Positions 1-8,108 of a stretch of DNA of 64,000 nt are shown here, one piece after another. Origin of the DNA: Amycolatopsis thermoflava N1165. Lineage in GTDB: Bacteria > Actinomycetota > Actinomycetes > Mycobacteriales > Pseudonocardiaceae. Below the pieces are notes generated by a model. It worked only from the letters and a program-made list of their open reading frames with translations, had not been told where the DNA came from and ran no database searches. Position 1 is the stretch's first letter. Every line of letters starts with the position of its first letter. The position numbers and the translations under genes were made by a program. The stretch lies in assembly GCF_000473265.1 (NCBI RefSeq), contig NZ_KI421511.1:1-64000 (forward strand), given 5' to 3'.

Positions 1-37
1 CCCCTCAGCAGGGGAAGAAGTCGCCTCCCGGCCAGCG

Positions 38-210
38 GGCCGCCCGCCGCCAGCGGCAGCGGCCCGTCGGAACCGGCCCGCCGCCCGCCGCCCGCCGCCC
101 GCCGCCAGCGGCCAGCGGCCAGCGGCCCGTCGGCACCGGCCCGCCGCCAGCGGCCCGTCGGCACCGGCCCGCCGCCCGCCGCCCGCGGCCGGCCGCCCGC
201 CGCCCGCGGC
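38..210. repeat. GC-rich short tandem repeat tract
   Basis: This tract is built from reiterated CCGCC/CCAGCGG units. A longer period is also visible: the string GGCCCGTCGGCACCGG occurs twice, near 125 and 153, with a one-base variant near 62. It lies just beyond the 3' end of the M20 peptidase gene, so it is outside any gene I can support. Reading frames through it are low-complexity artefacts. It may be replication slippage or part of a transcription end region. Confidence 0.6.
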
Positions 211-225
211 AAGGCGCGAACAGCC

Positions 226-1371
226 TCAGGCCAGTGAGGTGAGCACCGCGGCGGCGAGGGCGCTCCGTTCCACCATGCCGCTCACCGAGACGTGTTCGTG
301 GCGTGCGTGGGCGCCGTCGCCGGTGGCGCCGAAACCGTCGAGCACCGGGACGCCCAGTGCGGCCACGAAGTTGCCGTCGCTGGCGCCGCCCACCGCGCAT
401 TCCCGCAGCGTCACCCCCATTTCCGCGGCCAGGTCCCGCGCCCGCGAGAACAACGCCGCGATCCCGGCCGACCGTTCCATCACCGGGCGGTTCCAGCCGC
501 CCTCCACGGTCACCGTCGCGCGGGGGTCGGCCGCCGTCAGCCCGGCCAGCGCTTCCTCGATCCGCGCCGCCTCGGCCGCGCTCGACACGCGCACGTCCAC
601 CTCGCCCCAGGCGGAGCCCGCGATCACGTTCCCCCGCGAACCGCCGCCGACCACGCCGACGTTCACCGTCGTCCCGGCCGCCAGATCCGTCAGCCCGTGC
701 AGCGCCAGCACCACCCGCGCGATCTCGTCCACCGCGCTCGCGCCCTTGCCCGGGTCGAGCCCCGCGTGCGCCTCCACCCCGGTCGCGGACACCCGATATA
801 TGCCGACCCCCTTCCGCGCGGTCTTCACAGCCCCGTCGGCCGCGGCCTCGAACACCAGCGCCGCCTGCACGCCGGCCGCCGACTTCTCGATCACCGGCCG
901 CGACACCGGGCTGCCGATCTCCTCGTCGCCGTTGAGCACCAGCCGCACCGGCGGCCGCGGCAGCCCCGCCGCCTCCAGCGCCCGCAACGCCCACACCGCC
1001 TGCACCAGCCCGGCCTTCATGTCGAACACACCCGGCCCCGTCGCGATGTCACCGTCCACTGTGAACGGCCACCCGTCGAGTGTCCCTTGTGGCCACACCG
1101 TGTCGTAGTGGCACAGCAACAGAACCGGCGTGGCATCCGACCCCGCGTAGTCGTATACCCGGACGTCGCCGAACTCGCCGCCCTCGGTCACGCCCACCGA
1201 CTCCGGCTCGCCGAGCCGCGCGCGCAGCCAGCCGTCCAGCCAGGACAGCCCGGCCTCCAGCAACAGCCGGTCGGTGCTCGGCGTCTCCAGCCCGGTGTAC
1301 CGGCCCAGGTCGTCGACCATCTCCTCGCGGTGCGCCCGCACCCACTCGTGCAACGCCCGGACATCGGTCAC
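226..1371 (-). CDS. M20 family metallopeptidase (carboxypeptidase G2-like)
   Basis: This 381-residue protein has the layout of zinc-dependent M20 amidohydrolases such as glutamate carboxypeptidase. Metal-binding motifs are visible in order: CHYDTVW, an aspartate in FDMKAG, the glutamate pair in NGDEEIGS, and a late histidine in GDGAHARHEH. The family cuts amide or peptide bonds next to a free carboxylate, in the cytoplasm. I chose the GTG at 1371 because it overlaps the stop of the upstream gene as GTGA and gives a normal family N-terminus; a longer frame upstream reads through the neighbour. It is the last gene of a six-gene operon. The substrate is unknown. Confidence 0.88.
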   Translation of the reverse strand: MTDVRALHEWVRAHREEMVDDLGRYTGLETPSTDRLLLEAGLSWLDGWLRARLGEPESVGVTEGGEFGDVRVYDYAGSDATPVLLLCHYDTVWPQGTLDGWPFTVDGDIATGPGVFDMKAGLVQAVWALRALEAAGLPRPPVRLVLNGDEEIGSPVSRPVIEKSAAGVQAALVFEAAADGAVKTARKGVGIYRVSATGVEAHAGLDPGKGASAVDEIARVVLALHGLTDLAAGTTVNVGVVGGGSRGNVIAGSAWGEVDVRVSSAAEAARIEEALAGLTAADPRATVTVEGGWNRPVMERSAGIAALFSRARDLAAEMGVTLRECAVGGASDGNFVAALGVPVLDGFGATGDGAHARHEHVSVSGMVERSALAAAVLTSLA

Positions 1372-2354
1372 AGCATCCGCTCCAGTTCGCTCAGGTGATC
1401 TTCCGACATCAGCCTGCGTCCGCTCTCGACGTCCCGCAAGAGGGCGAGCACCGCCGCCAGCAGCGGCACCCCACCGAGCGCCAGCACCGGCCGGTAGTGG
1501 TGGTGCACCTCGACCGGCCGCCGCCGCACCGCGATGTCCCGCCAGATGCCGCTGCGGTCCTTCGGCTGGGTCCGCAGCCACGCCACCAGCCGGTCCGTCG
1601 CCGCTTCCCGTTCCGCGGACGACGCGGACGGAAGGTACGCGCCCGGGTCGAACTGGTCGAACGGCTCCAGCACCCGGTCACCAGCGGCGGCCAGCACCTC
1701 CGCCGTGATCGCGTGCATCAGCGGGCGGTGCCGGTCGATCAGGTCCGCCATCGGCGCGTCGGCCAGCGCCGTCGTGGTCAGCATCGCCCCGAAACCCAGC
1801 TTCGACCACAGGAACCCCTCGACGTTCGCGGTCGCCTTCGCCGGGCCCCAGGCCTGCAGGTCGGCCACGATCCGCTCGACCCGCGGCGTGATCCGCCCGT
1901 CCGGCTCACCCACCACCAGCGCGCCCGCGCCGCCGTCCTGGACCACGCCGGGCTCGACCACGTCGGCGAACAGGTTCACGAACGCTCCCACCGTCCGCTC
2001 GGCGCCCACCGCCGCCGCGATCGCCTGCTCGTTCAGCCCGTTCTGCAACGACACCACGAAACCGTCCGGCGCCAGCCGCGGCGCGAGCCACGGCAGGACC
2101 TGCTCGGTCGCCTGCGCCTTCACCGCCAGCAGCACCCGGCCCACAACCGCAGGTGCCTCCTCGGGTGAACACGCCTCCACCGGCACGCTCGCGTCACCGC
2201 CGGGACCCCGCAGCACCAGCCCGCGGCGCCGGATCGCGGCGACGTGCGCGGCGTCGGTGTCGACGATCCGCACCGGGTGCCCGGCCCGCGCCAGGTGGAA
2301 CGCCAGCGTGCCGCCGATCGCCCCGCCGCCGACGACCGTGTACGGCTCAGACAT
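1368..2354 (-). CDS. ketopantoate reductase-like (ApbA/PanE family) dehydrogenase
   Basis: The protein has 328 residues. Its N-terminus carries a Rossmann motif GGGAIGG at residues 9-15, followed by an AVKAQ segment and LQNGLNE, both typical of ApbA/PanE enzymes that reduce 2-oxo acids with NADPH. In this operon, with a hydrolase, an SDR and a transporter, it is more likely a catabolic paralogue than the pantothenate enzyme; that is inference. The ATG at 2354 overlaps the end of the upstream SDR gene by 8 bases, and the stop overlaps the downstream M20 gene. Confidence 0.82.
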   Translation of the reverse strand: MSEPYTVVGGGAIGGTLAFHLARAGHPVRIVDTDAAHVAAIRRRGLVLRGPGGDASVPVEACSPEEAPAVVGRVLLAVKAQATEQVLPWLAPRLAPDGFVVSLQNGLNEQAIAAAVGAERTVGAFVNLFADVVEPGVVQDGGAGALVVGEPDGRITPRVERIVADLQAWGPAKATANVEGFLWSKLGFGAMLTTTALADAPMADLIDRHRPLMHAITAEVLAAAGDRVLEPFDQFDPGAYLPSASSAEREAATDRLVAWLRTQPKDRSGIWRDIAVRRRPVEVHHHYRPVLALGGVPLLAAVLALLRDVESGRRLMSEDHLSELERML

Positions 2355-3105
2355 GCGAACTCCCCTCCTGGACGGCGGTCGCGCCGTCCCAGTGCAACGG
2401 CAGCCCGGGAGCGCCGGCGGTCGACCCGCCGTCCACGCGCAGCACCGCCCCAGTGATCCACGCGGCCTGCTCACCGGCCAGCCAGTGCACCGCCTCGGCG
2501 ATGTCGGCCGGCCGGCCGCGCCGCCCGAGCGGGTTGACCGACACGGCGGCCGCGTACTCCTCGGTGACCGGGTTCGCCGCGCTGTCCACGGTCACGAACC
2601 CCGGGCTGACCGCGTTGACCCGGATGCCGTGCGGGCCCAGCTCGACCGCACACGCCTTGGTCAGCATCTCCAGCGCCGCCTTGGACGTCGCGTAGTGGGC
2701 CGCGCCTGGACGGGCTCGCGTGGCCGCGCCCGACGAGATGTTCACCACCACGCCGGAGCGTCCGGCCGCGACACACCTCCGTCCGAACGCGACGGTCGTG
2801 AGCATCGCGGCGCGCACGTTGACGTCCTGCACCCGGTCCCACGCCGCGGCCGTCATCTCCAGCAGCGGCGTCGCCGGGTAGATCCCGGCGGCGTTGACCA
2901 GCACATCGACGTCGGAGTCCACAAGCGACTCCGCGAACCGGGCGTCGGCCAGGTCGCCGACCCGGCACTCGGCGCCCAGTCCGGCAGCCACCACGGCCAG
3001 CCGGTCACCGTCCACATCGGCCAGAGTCAGCCGGTCACCCCGGAACCGGGCGGCGATCGCGGCGCCGATCCCGCTCGCGGCGCCGGTGACGAGCACGTGC
3101 CGCAC
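2347..3105 (-). CDS. SDR family NAD(P)-dependent oxidoreductase
   Basis: This is a 252-residue classical short-chain dehydrogenase. It shows the cofactor motif TGAASGIG at 7-14, an aspartate at position 30 after the second strand (suggesting NAD preference), NAAG at 71-74, the catalytic serines near 124-125, and Tyr138/Lys142 in YATSK. The reaction would be alcohol/ketone interconversion on an unknown substrate. It starts with GTG and shares one base with the stop of the upstream transporter gene, so it is probably translated by coupling within the operon. Confidence 0.88.
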   Translation of the reverse strand: MRHVLVTGAASGIGAAIAARFRGDRLTLADVDGDRLAVVAAGLGAECRVGDLADARFAESLVDSDVDVLVNAAGIYPATPLLEMTAAAWDRVQDVNVRAAMLTTVAFGRRCVAAGRSGVVVNISSGAATRARPGAAHYATSKAALEMLTKACAVELGPHGIRVNAVSPGFVTVDSAANPVTEEYAAAVSVNPLGRRGRPADIAEAVHWLAGEQAAWITGAVLRVDGGSTAGAPGLPLHWDGATAVQEGSSHV

Positions 3106-4391
3106 TACAGCTCCTTACCCTTCGTCTCCGGCATCGTCGTGTAGACGGCCAGGCCGATCACCGCGGCGATCGCCACGTACAGCCACACCAGATGCCCGAA
3201 CCCCTCGGCGTTCATCCAGGTCGTCACGTACGGCGCGGTGCCGCCGAACACGGCGACCGCCAGCGCGTAGGGCAACCCGATGCCGGTCGTGCGCACCTCG
3301 GGCGGGAACTGCTCGGCCATGATCACCGCGCAGTTGGCCGAGTACCCGACGATCAGCACCATGCCGACGATCTCGATGAGCAGCAACGTCCAGAAGTCCG
3401 CCGCCAGGAAGTGGAACGCCGGCCAGGAGAACAGCAGGAACCCGGCGGCGAACGCGGCCATCGTCGGCTTGCGGCCGATCCGGTCGGACAGCAGCCCGCC
3501 GAAAGGCAGCAGGATCAGGAACACCACGATCGCGAGCGTGTTCGCCAGCAGCGCCTGCCGCAACGGGATGCCGGTCGCCAGGTGCGCGTAGGTCGGCATG
3601 TAGGTGACCCACACGTAGTAGATGAGCGTGCCGGCGATCGTCACGCCGGCGACCCGCAGCGCGGCCTTCGGGTGGTCGCGGAACATCGCCACCAGCGGGT
3701 TGCCACGCGGCCGGTCCTTGATGCGAGTGAACGCCTCCGTCTCGTGCACCGAGCGGCGCAGCCACAGCCCGACCAGGCCGAGCAGCCCGGCGACGCCGAA
3801 CGCCACCCGCCAGCCCCAGCTCTGCAGCTGCGCTTCGGACAGAGTCGAGTTCAGCACGGTTCCCATCAGGGACGCGATCAGCGCTCCCGCGCCGACCGAA
3901 ACCTGCTGCCAGGACCCGGCGAACGCGCGCCGCCCGCGCGCCGCGGACTCGATGAGGAACGCCGAGGACGACCCGAACTCGCCACCGGCGGAGAAGCCCT
4001 GCACCAGCCGGGCCAGCAGCAGCACGATCGGCGCGAGCACCCCGATCTTCGAGTAGGTCGGGCACGCCGCGATCACCAGCGACGCGCCTGCCATCAGCGA
4101 GATGGTCAGCGTCAGGCCCTTCTTGCGGCCGTGCCGGTCGGCGTAGGCGCCGAGCACCGCGCCGCCGATGGGCCGCATCACGAACCCGACCGCGAACACG
4201 GCCAAAGTGGACAGCAGCGCGGTGGTTTCGTTTCCCGGCGTGAAGAACTGCTTGGCGAACACCGGGGCGAAGGTCGCGTACACGGCCCAGTCGACCCATT
4301 CGACGGTGTTGCCGACCGCGCCGGCGACGATCGCCTTGCGCTGGGCCGGCGAGAGCCGGTGCTCCTGGACGGTCGCGGCGTGGGTGGTCAC
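3105..4391 (-). CDS. MFS transporter, metabolite:H+ symporter (MHS) type
   Basis: The 428-residue membrane protein has about twelve hydrophobic segments. The N-terminus NTVEWVDWAVYATFAP and the loop DRHGRKKGL are typical of the MHS branch (ShiA/KgtP/ProP-like), which imports organic acids, osmolytes or aromatic acids with protons. It probably feeds the substrate of this operon into the cell. The GTG at 4391 overlaps the upstream stop (GTGA). The longer frame starting near 4670 lies inside the deacetylase gene and was rejected. Confidence 0.88.
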   Translation of the reverse strand: MTTHAATVQEHRLSPAQRKAIVAGAVGNTVEWVDWAVYATFAPVFAKQFFTPGNETTALLSTLAVFAVGFVMRPIGGAVLGAYADRHGRKKGLTLTISLMAGASLVIAACPTYSKIGVLAPIVLLLARLVQGFSAGGEFGSSSAFLIESAARGRRAFAGSWQQVSVGAGALIASLMGTVLNSTLSEAQLQSWGWRVAFGVAGLLGLVGLWLRRSVHETEAFTRIKDRPRGNPLVAMFRDHPKAALRVAGVTIAGTLIYYVWVTYMPTYAHLATGIPLRQALLANTLAIVVFLILLPFGGLLSDRIGRKPTMAAFAAGFLLFSWPAFHFLAADFWTLLLIEIVGMVLIVGYSANCAVIMAEQFPPEVRTTGIGLPYALAVAVFGGTAPYVTTWMNAEGFGHLVWLYVAIAAVIGLAVYTTMPETKGKEL

Positions 4392-5284
4392 GGTGCCTCC
4401 TGCTCGGCGAGGACGTGGGCGACGACCTGGGCGTGGGTGGCGAACCAGACGTCGTGGCCGCTGATGTGCTCCAGCAGCTCGGTCAGCACGGCCATCCGCG
4501 AGCGGTGGCCGATGATGTGCGGGTGCAGGGTCAGCTGGAACAGTCCGCCCTCGGCGTGTGCGGCGTCGAACTCGTCGCGCCAGATGGGCAGCACGCCGCG
4601 CGGCGGCGTGTACGGGCGCAGCGACGCGAAGCGCTCCATCATGAAGTACGGCGCGTCGTCGCGGATCCACTCCACCGGCAGCTCGACGACCCCGGTCTGT
4701 TCGCCGTCGGCCAGCAGCTCGTAGCAGTCGTCGTCGGCCATCAGCGACGAGTCGTAGGCCAGCCCCAGCTCACGGGTGATGGCGAGCGTGGCCGCCGAGA
4801 AGTCCCAGGACGGCGTGCGGATGCCGACCGGACGGGTGCCGGCCAGCCGCTCCAGCGTGTCCGCGGCGCGGAAGGCGAGGTCACGCTCGGCCTCCGGCGG
4901 CAGCGACGTGTTGCGCTCGTGGATCCAGCCGTGCAGTGCGACCTCGTGCCCGCCGTCCACATAGGACTTCACTTCGCCGTCGTGCAGCAGGGCCGACACC
5001 GCGGGCATGAAGAACGTCGCGGGCGCGGAGAACCGCTCCAGCAACCGCAGGATCCGCGGCACGCCGACGCGCGCGCCGTACTCGCCCTGCGCGAGCTTGC
5101 CGGGCAGCACCTCGCCGTCGCGCAGGGCGGGTGTCTCGTGGTCGGAGTCGAACGACAGCGCGACCGCCACACGCGCGCCGCCGGGCCACGACGACGGCCG
5201 CAGGGGCCGTCCGGCCCGCACCCGTCCGACGTGCCCGCGCCAGGTGGGCTCGTCCCACTGCCAGGGGTGGAGCTGGTCGTTCAC
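4388..5284 (-). CDS. polysaccharide deacetylase-family hydrolase (PgdA/cyclic-imidase/PuuE branch)
   Basis: This 298-residue protein has the NodB-homology fold signature: SFDSDHET supplies the metal-binding aspartates and HGWIHER supplies the two histidines. It has no signal peptide or membrane anchor, so it is cytoplasmic. That separates it from cell-wall deacetylases and places it near the PgdA-like/cyclic imide hydrolase/allantoinase group, which open amide or imide rings. Together with the downstream M20 amidohydrolase, this suggests stepwise hydrolysis of an N-containing compound (inference). The GTG start overlaps the stop of the regulator gene. Confidence 0.8.
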   Translation of the reverse strand: MNDQLHPWQWDEPTWRGHVGRVRAGRPLRPSSWPGGARVAVALSFDSDHETPALRDGEVLPGKLAQGEYGARVGVPRILRLLERFSAPATFFMPAVSALLHDGEVKSYVDGGHEVALHGWIHERNTSLPPEAERDLAFRAADTLERLAGTRPVGIRTPSWDFSAATLAITRELGLAYDSSLMADDDCYELLADGEQTGVVELPVEWIRDDAPYFMMERFASLRPYTPPRGVLPIWRDEFDAAHAEGGLFQLTLHPHIIGHRSRMAVLTELLEHISGHDVWFATHAQVVAHVLAEQEAP

Positions 5285-6288
5285 GCGTCCTCCAGGATGG
5301 TCCGGGGAGTGGGGGTCCAGGCGCGCTTGAGGGTCGACACCTGGAGCGTGACGTCGGCGGCCTGCAGCCCGGGCAACGCGCCCACGACGTCGGTGGTGTG
5401 CCGGTACAGCTCGCCGTAGTGCCGCAGCACGACCTGGCCGACCAGGTTGAACCGGCCGGTCGTGGCGGACAGGTACCGCGTGCCGGGGTGGGCGGCCAGC
5501 TGCTGCCCGGCGGCGTCGAGGTGGCCGGGCAGCACCGACAGCCACAGCATGAACTCGACGGTGAAGCCGAGGATGCCCGGCTCGGCGAGGGTGCGGAAGC
5601 GCAGGCAGCCTCGTTTGACCAGCGAGTCCACCCGCCGCGCCGCGGTCGATTCGCTGCTGCCGACCTGGCGGGACAGCTCCTTGAACGACATCCGCCCGTC
5701 CTCGCCGAGCGCCGCGATGATCGCCAGGTCCAGCTCGTCGAGCTTCTCCGGCGGCCGCTCCCACAGCTGTTCCTCGAACGGCCGCACGTCCTCGCCACGC
5801 AGGCCCGCGACGGCGTCCGGACCGAGGACGCCGGAGTCCCAGTCGTGGTTGGACGTGAAGGTCCGCATCACGGCGAGCGTCTCGGTCTCCAGGACGTCGC
5901 CGCCGCCGGGCAGGCCGTCCAGCTGGAGCCGTGCCACGTCGGAGTGCGTGGGCAGCACCAGCTCGGCGGTGCAGTCGGCGCTGCCGGTGAGGACGCTGGC
6001 GTAGCGGGTCTCGGGGCGCGCCGCGATCGCCTCGGCGACCGCGCCCGCGGTGCCGGGACGGCAGCGGAACCGGACCAGGACCGGCACGCCGAGCCCGCAG
6101 CGCAGCACGTCCACGACGCCGATGACGCGCAGCTGCCCGCTCTCGGTGAGCTGCGCGGCGCGGCGCAGGACGGTCGACTCGCTGGTGCCCGCGTACTTGG
6201 CCACGGCGCCCCACGACGCCCGGCCGTTGAGCTGCAACGCGGCGACGATCCGGCGGTCCAGCTCGCCAACCTTGACGTCATTCTGCAT
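5281..6288 (-). CDS. Lrp/AsnC-family regulator with duplicated domains
   Basis: At 335 residues this is about twice the usual Lrp length. The N-terminal half has an HTH (LDRRIVAALQLNGRASWGAVAKYAGTSES is its region) and a RAM-like segment. The second half repeats the pattern, starting at KLDELDLAIIAALGEDGR with a second HTH. Such double AsnC proteins are common in actinomycetes and are usually local regulators. It is the first gene of the operon it probably controls, sensing an amino-acid-like substrate. A TTGACA at 6319-6324 places transcription start close to the ATG, so the mRNA may be leaderless. Confidence 0.85.
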   Translation of the reverse strand: MQNDVKVGELDRRIVAALQLNGRASWGAVAKYAGTSESTVLRRAAQLTESGQLRVIGVVDVLRCGLGVPVLVRFRCRPGTAGAVAEAIAARPETRYASVLTGSADCTAELVLPTHSDVARLQLDGLPGGGDVLETETLAVMRTFTSNHDWDSGVLGPDAVAGLRGEDVRPFEEQLWERPPEKLDELDLAIIAALGEDGRMSFKELSRQVGSSESTAARRVDSLVKRGCLRFRTLAEPGILGFTVEFMLWLSVLPGHLDAAGQQLAAHPGTRYLSATTGRFNLVGQVVLRHYGELYRHTTDVVGALPGLQAADVTLQVSTLKRAWTPTPRTILEDA

Positions 6289-6295
6289 ACCGGCG

Positions 6296-6324
6296 ATCGT
6301 CGGTGCAGTAAACCGTCATGTCAA
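6296..6324 (-). promoter_or_regulatory. predicted promoter of the six-gene operon
   Basis: On the minus strand TTGACA occupies 6324-6319, followed after 17 bases by GACGAT at 6301-6296, a weak -10 match. Transcription would begin at about 6289-6290, directly at the ATG of the Lrp gene at 6288. No ribosome-binding site precedes that ATG, which agrees with leaderless translation. The call is read by eye. Confidence 0.4.
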
Positions 6325-6488
6325 GAGAAAATATGGCGGAAATCTGCGGGCAACGCGGCTGTCGACAGCGCTGCGACGAGGCCAACGGGGACGAAGTGCC
6401 AGGTCGGGGCTGTTGAATCGGTGGACACCCCGCACCTCCCGTGATAGGACAACCGCACCGGGCCTCGTCTGCAGGGGAGGGCAGCGGC

Positions 6489-6869
6489 ATGTCACGAAGC
6501 ACCTCCGCCGACGGTCTGCTCACCACCCGACGGGAGGTCCGTGGTTCCGCTGTCGTGGTGCACGTCGCCGGCGAGGTGGACTTCAGCTCGCTCGGGCACC
6601 TCCAGGAGGAGCTCAGTACCGCGGTGACCGTCGCGACCCCGCCCGCACCCGTCGTGCTCGACCTGCGGGACGTCGAGTTCTTCGGGTGGTGCGGGCTGAC
6701 GCTGCTGATCAACTCCGACGACCGGTGCACCCGCAACCACACGCCCCTGCGAGTGGTCGCGGCGAGCGGGACCGTGCTGCAGCCGCTGATGCTCGCCGGA
6801 CTGGACCAGGTGCTGCCGGTGTACTCGAACCTGACCGACGCGCTGGCCCAGTCCACGCCGGTCGCGTGA
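6489..6869 (+). CDS. STAS-domain protein, anti-sigma-factor-antagonist-like
   Basis: The 126-residue protein is a single STAS domain (VVVHVAGEVDFSS, VVLDLRDVEFF). STAS anti-anti-sigma factors bind anti-sigma kinases and are switched off by phosphorylation of a serine in a DSSG motif. Here that site reads G-W-C-G at 66-69, so the serine is replaced by Cys68. It may therefore be insensitive to kinase control, or belong to a non-phosphorylated STAS subgroup. The ATG at 6489 has a GGGAGGG ribosome-binding site. It stands alone before the methyltransferase gene. Confidence 0.8.
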   Translation: MSRSTSADGLLTTRREVRGSAVVVHVAGEVDFSSLGHLQEELSTAVTVATPPAPVVLDLRDVEFFGWCGLTLLINSDDRCTRNHTPLRVVAASGTVLQPLMLAGLDQVLPVYSNLTDALAQSTPVA

Positions 6870-6939
6870 GGGCGGTTCCACGGGGCGAACGCGGAGCACT
6901 ACTGTGTGTTCACCCACCAGCTCGCGAGAAGGTGTTGTG

Positions 6940-7779
6940 ATGGCTTCTTCGCCCAGCCAGGTGCCGGTCGGCGTCGACCCGAGCCGGCCGAGCATCGCCC
7001 GCATCTACGACGGATTCCTCGGCGGCAAGGACCACTACGAGGTCGACCGCATGGTGATGCGGAAGATCAACGAAGCGGTCCCGGAGGCGGTGGACATCGC
7101 CCGCGGCAACCGCGGTTTCCTCAACCGCGCCTGCCGCTTCCTGGCCGGCCAGACCACCGTGGCCCAGTACCTCGACTGCGGTTCCGGCCTGCCGACCGCC
7201 GAGAACACGCACCAGATCGTGCAGCGCGCCAACCCCGAGGCGATGGTCGTCTACGTCGACAACGACCCGGTGGTCCTCGCACACGGCCGCGCGCTGCTCG
7301 AGGAGAACGACTTCGTGCACATGACCGAGGCGGACATCTTCGAGCCGTCCGAGGTGCTCGGCAACGAGGTCGTGCGGCGCCACCTCGACTTCAGCGAGCC
7401 GCTGGTGCTGCTGCACGTCGGCACGTTGCACCACTACGAGGGCGACGGCGCCGCCGACATCATGCGCGCGTACATCGACGCGCTGCCCTCCGGCTCCTAT
7501 GTGGTGTTCTCGCACTTCTTCGACCCGGAGGTGCCGGAGCTGACCGAGGTGGCGAAGCGGATCGAGAACATCCTCGTCAACGGCCCGATGGGCGCCGGGC
7601 GGTTCCGCACCCACGCCGAGATCATGACGATGCTCGACGGCCTGGAGCTGATCAAGCCGAACGCGCTGTCCGAGCCCGGGCTCGCCGTCTGCGACGAGTG
7701 GTGGCCGGACGGCCCGCGGCTGGCGCCACTGAGCCTCGCGGCGCGGTGCATCGTCGGGGCGGTGGGGCGCAAGCCGTAG
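6940..7779 (+). CDS. SAM-dependent methyltransferase, actinobacterial PF04672 (DUF574) type
   Basis: This 279-residue protein has the characteristic N-terminus ARIYDGFLGGKDHYEVDR and the SAM-binding segment YLDCGSGLPTAENTH. Members are abundant in Streptomyces and Amycolatopsis, usually without a known substrate. The ATG at 6940 follows a GAGAAGG-like ribosome-binding site. The last 46 bases of its conserved C-terminal coding region recur 254 bp downstream at 7952-7997, which suggests a former tandem copy. Confidence 0.87.
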   Translation: MASSPSQVPVGVDPSRPSIARIYDGFLGGKDHYEVDRMVMRKINEAVPEAVDIARGNRGFLNRACRFLAGQTTVAQYLDCGSGLPTAENTHQIVQRANPEAMVVYVDNDPVVLAHGRALLEENDFVHMTEADIFEPSEVLGNEVVRRHLDFSEPLVLLHVGTLHHYEGDGAADIMRAYIDALPSGSYVVFSHFFDPEVPELTEVAKRIENILVNGPMGAGRFRTHAEIMTMLDGLELIKPNALSEPGLAVCDEWWPDGPRLAPLSLAARCIVGAVGRKP

Positions 7780-7951
7780 CGGCCCGCCGGACCGGTCCGC
7801 GGGTGACCGGCCTAGGGGGTTGCTGTCCCGTGCGGGTGGCCGGGCGGGCTGGCGGGGAAGTGCTGGCCCGGGTGGCCGGATGGCACGCGCGCCGTGCGTC
7901 TGGCGGCGCTCACGTCAGCGACGGGTGGTGTCGGACCGGCCTGGGAGAACT

Positions 7952-7997
7952 GTGGTGGCCGGACGGCCCGCGGCTTGGCTCCCTGAGCCTCGCGGCG
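7952..7997 (+). pseudogene. duplicated 3' fragment of the PF04672 methyltransferase gene
   Basis: These 46 bases match 7698-7743 inside the methyltransferase gene at 41 positions by my count. The frame encodes WWPDGPRLGSLSLAA against WWPDGPRLAPLSLAA in the intact gene. No start or body of a second methyltransferase remains. The rest of the 7780-8108 gap holds no gene I can support. It is most simply a remnant of a tandem duplication reduced by deletion. Confidence 0.6.
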
Positions 7998-8108
7998 CCG
8001 AAAAATTTGTCATCCGCGTGCGTGTTCCTGGCTCAAAAAGCGGCGAGCGCGTGAGTTCCCCACGACGGTCCCTTACGGACGGCCGGGGACGCGGGGCACC
8101 ATGACGGC

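Noticed and set aside
38-210. CRISPR-like array
   Set aside because: Units are short, contiguous and low-complexity, with no unique spacers and no cas genes.
5-994. 329-codon minus-strand frame through the GC-rich tract
   Set aside because: Almost only Gly, Ala and Arg from the repeat; overlaps the M20 gene in another frame.
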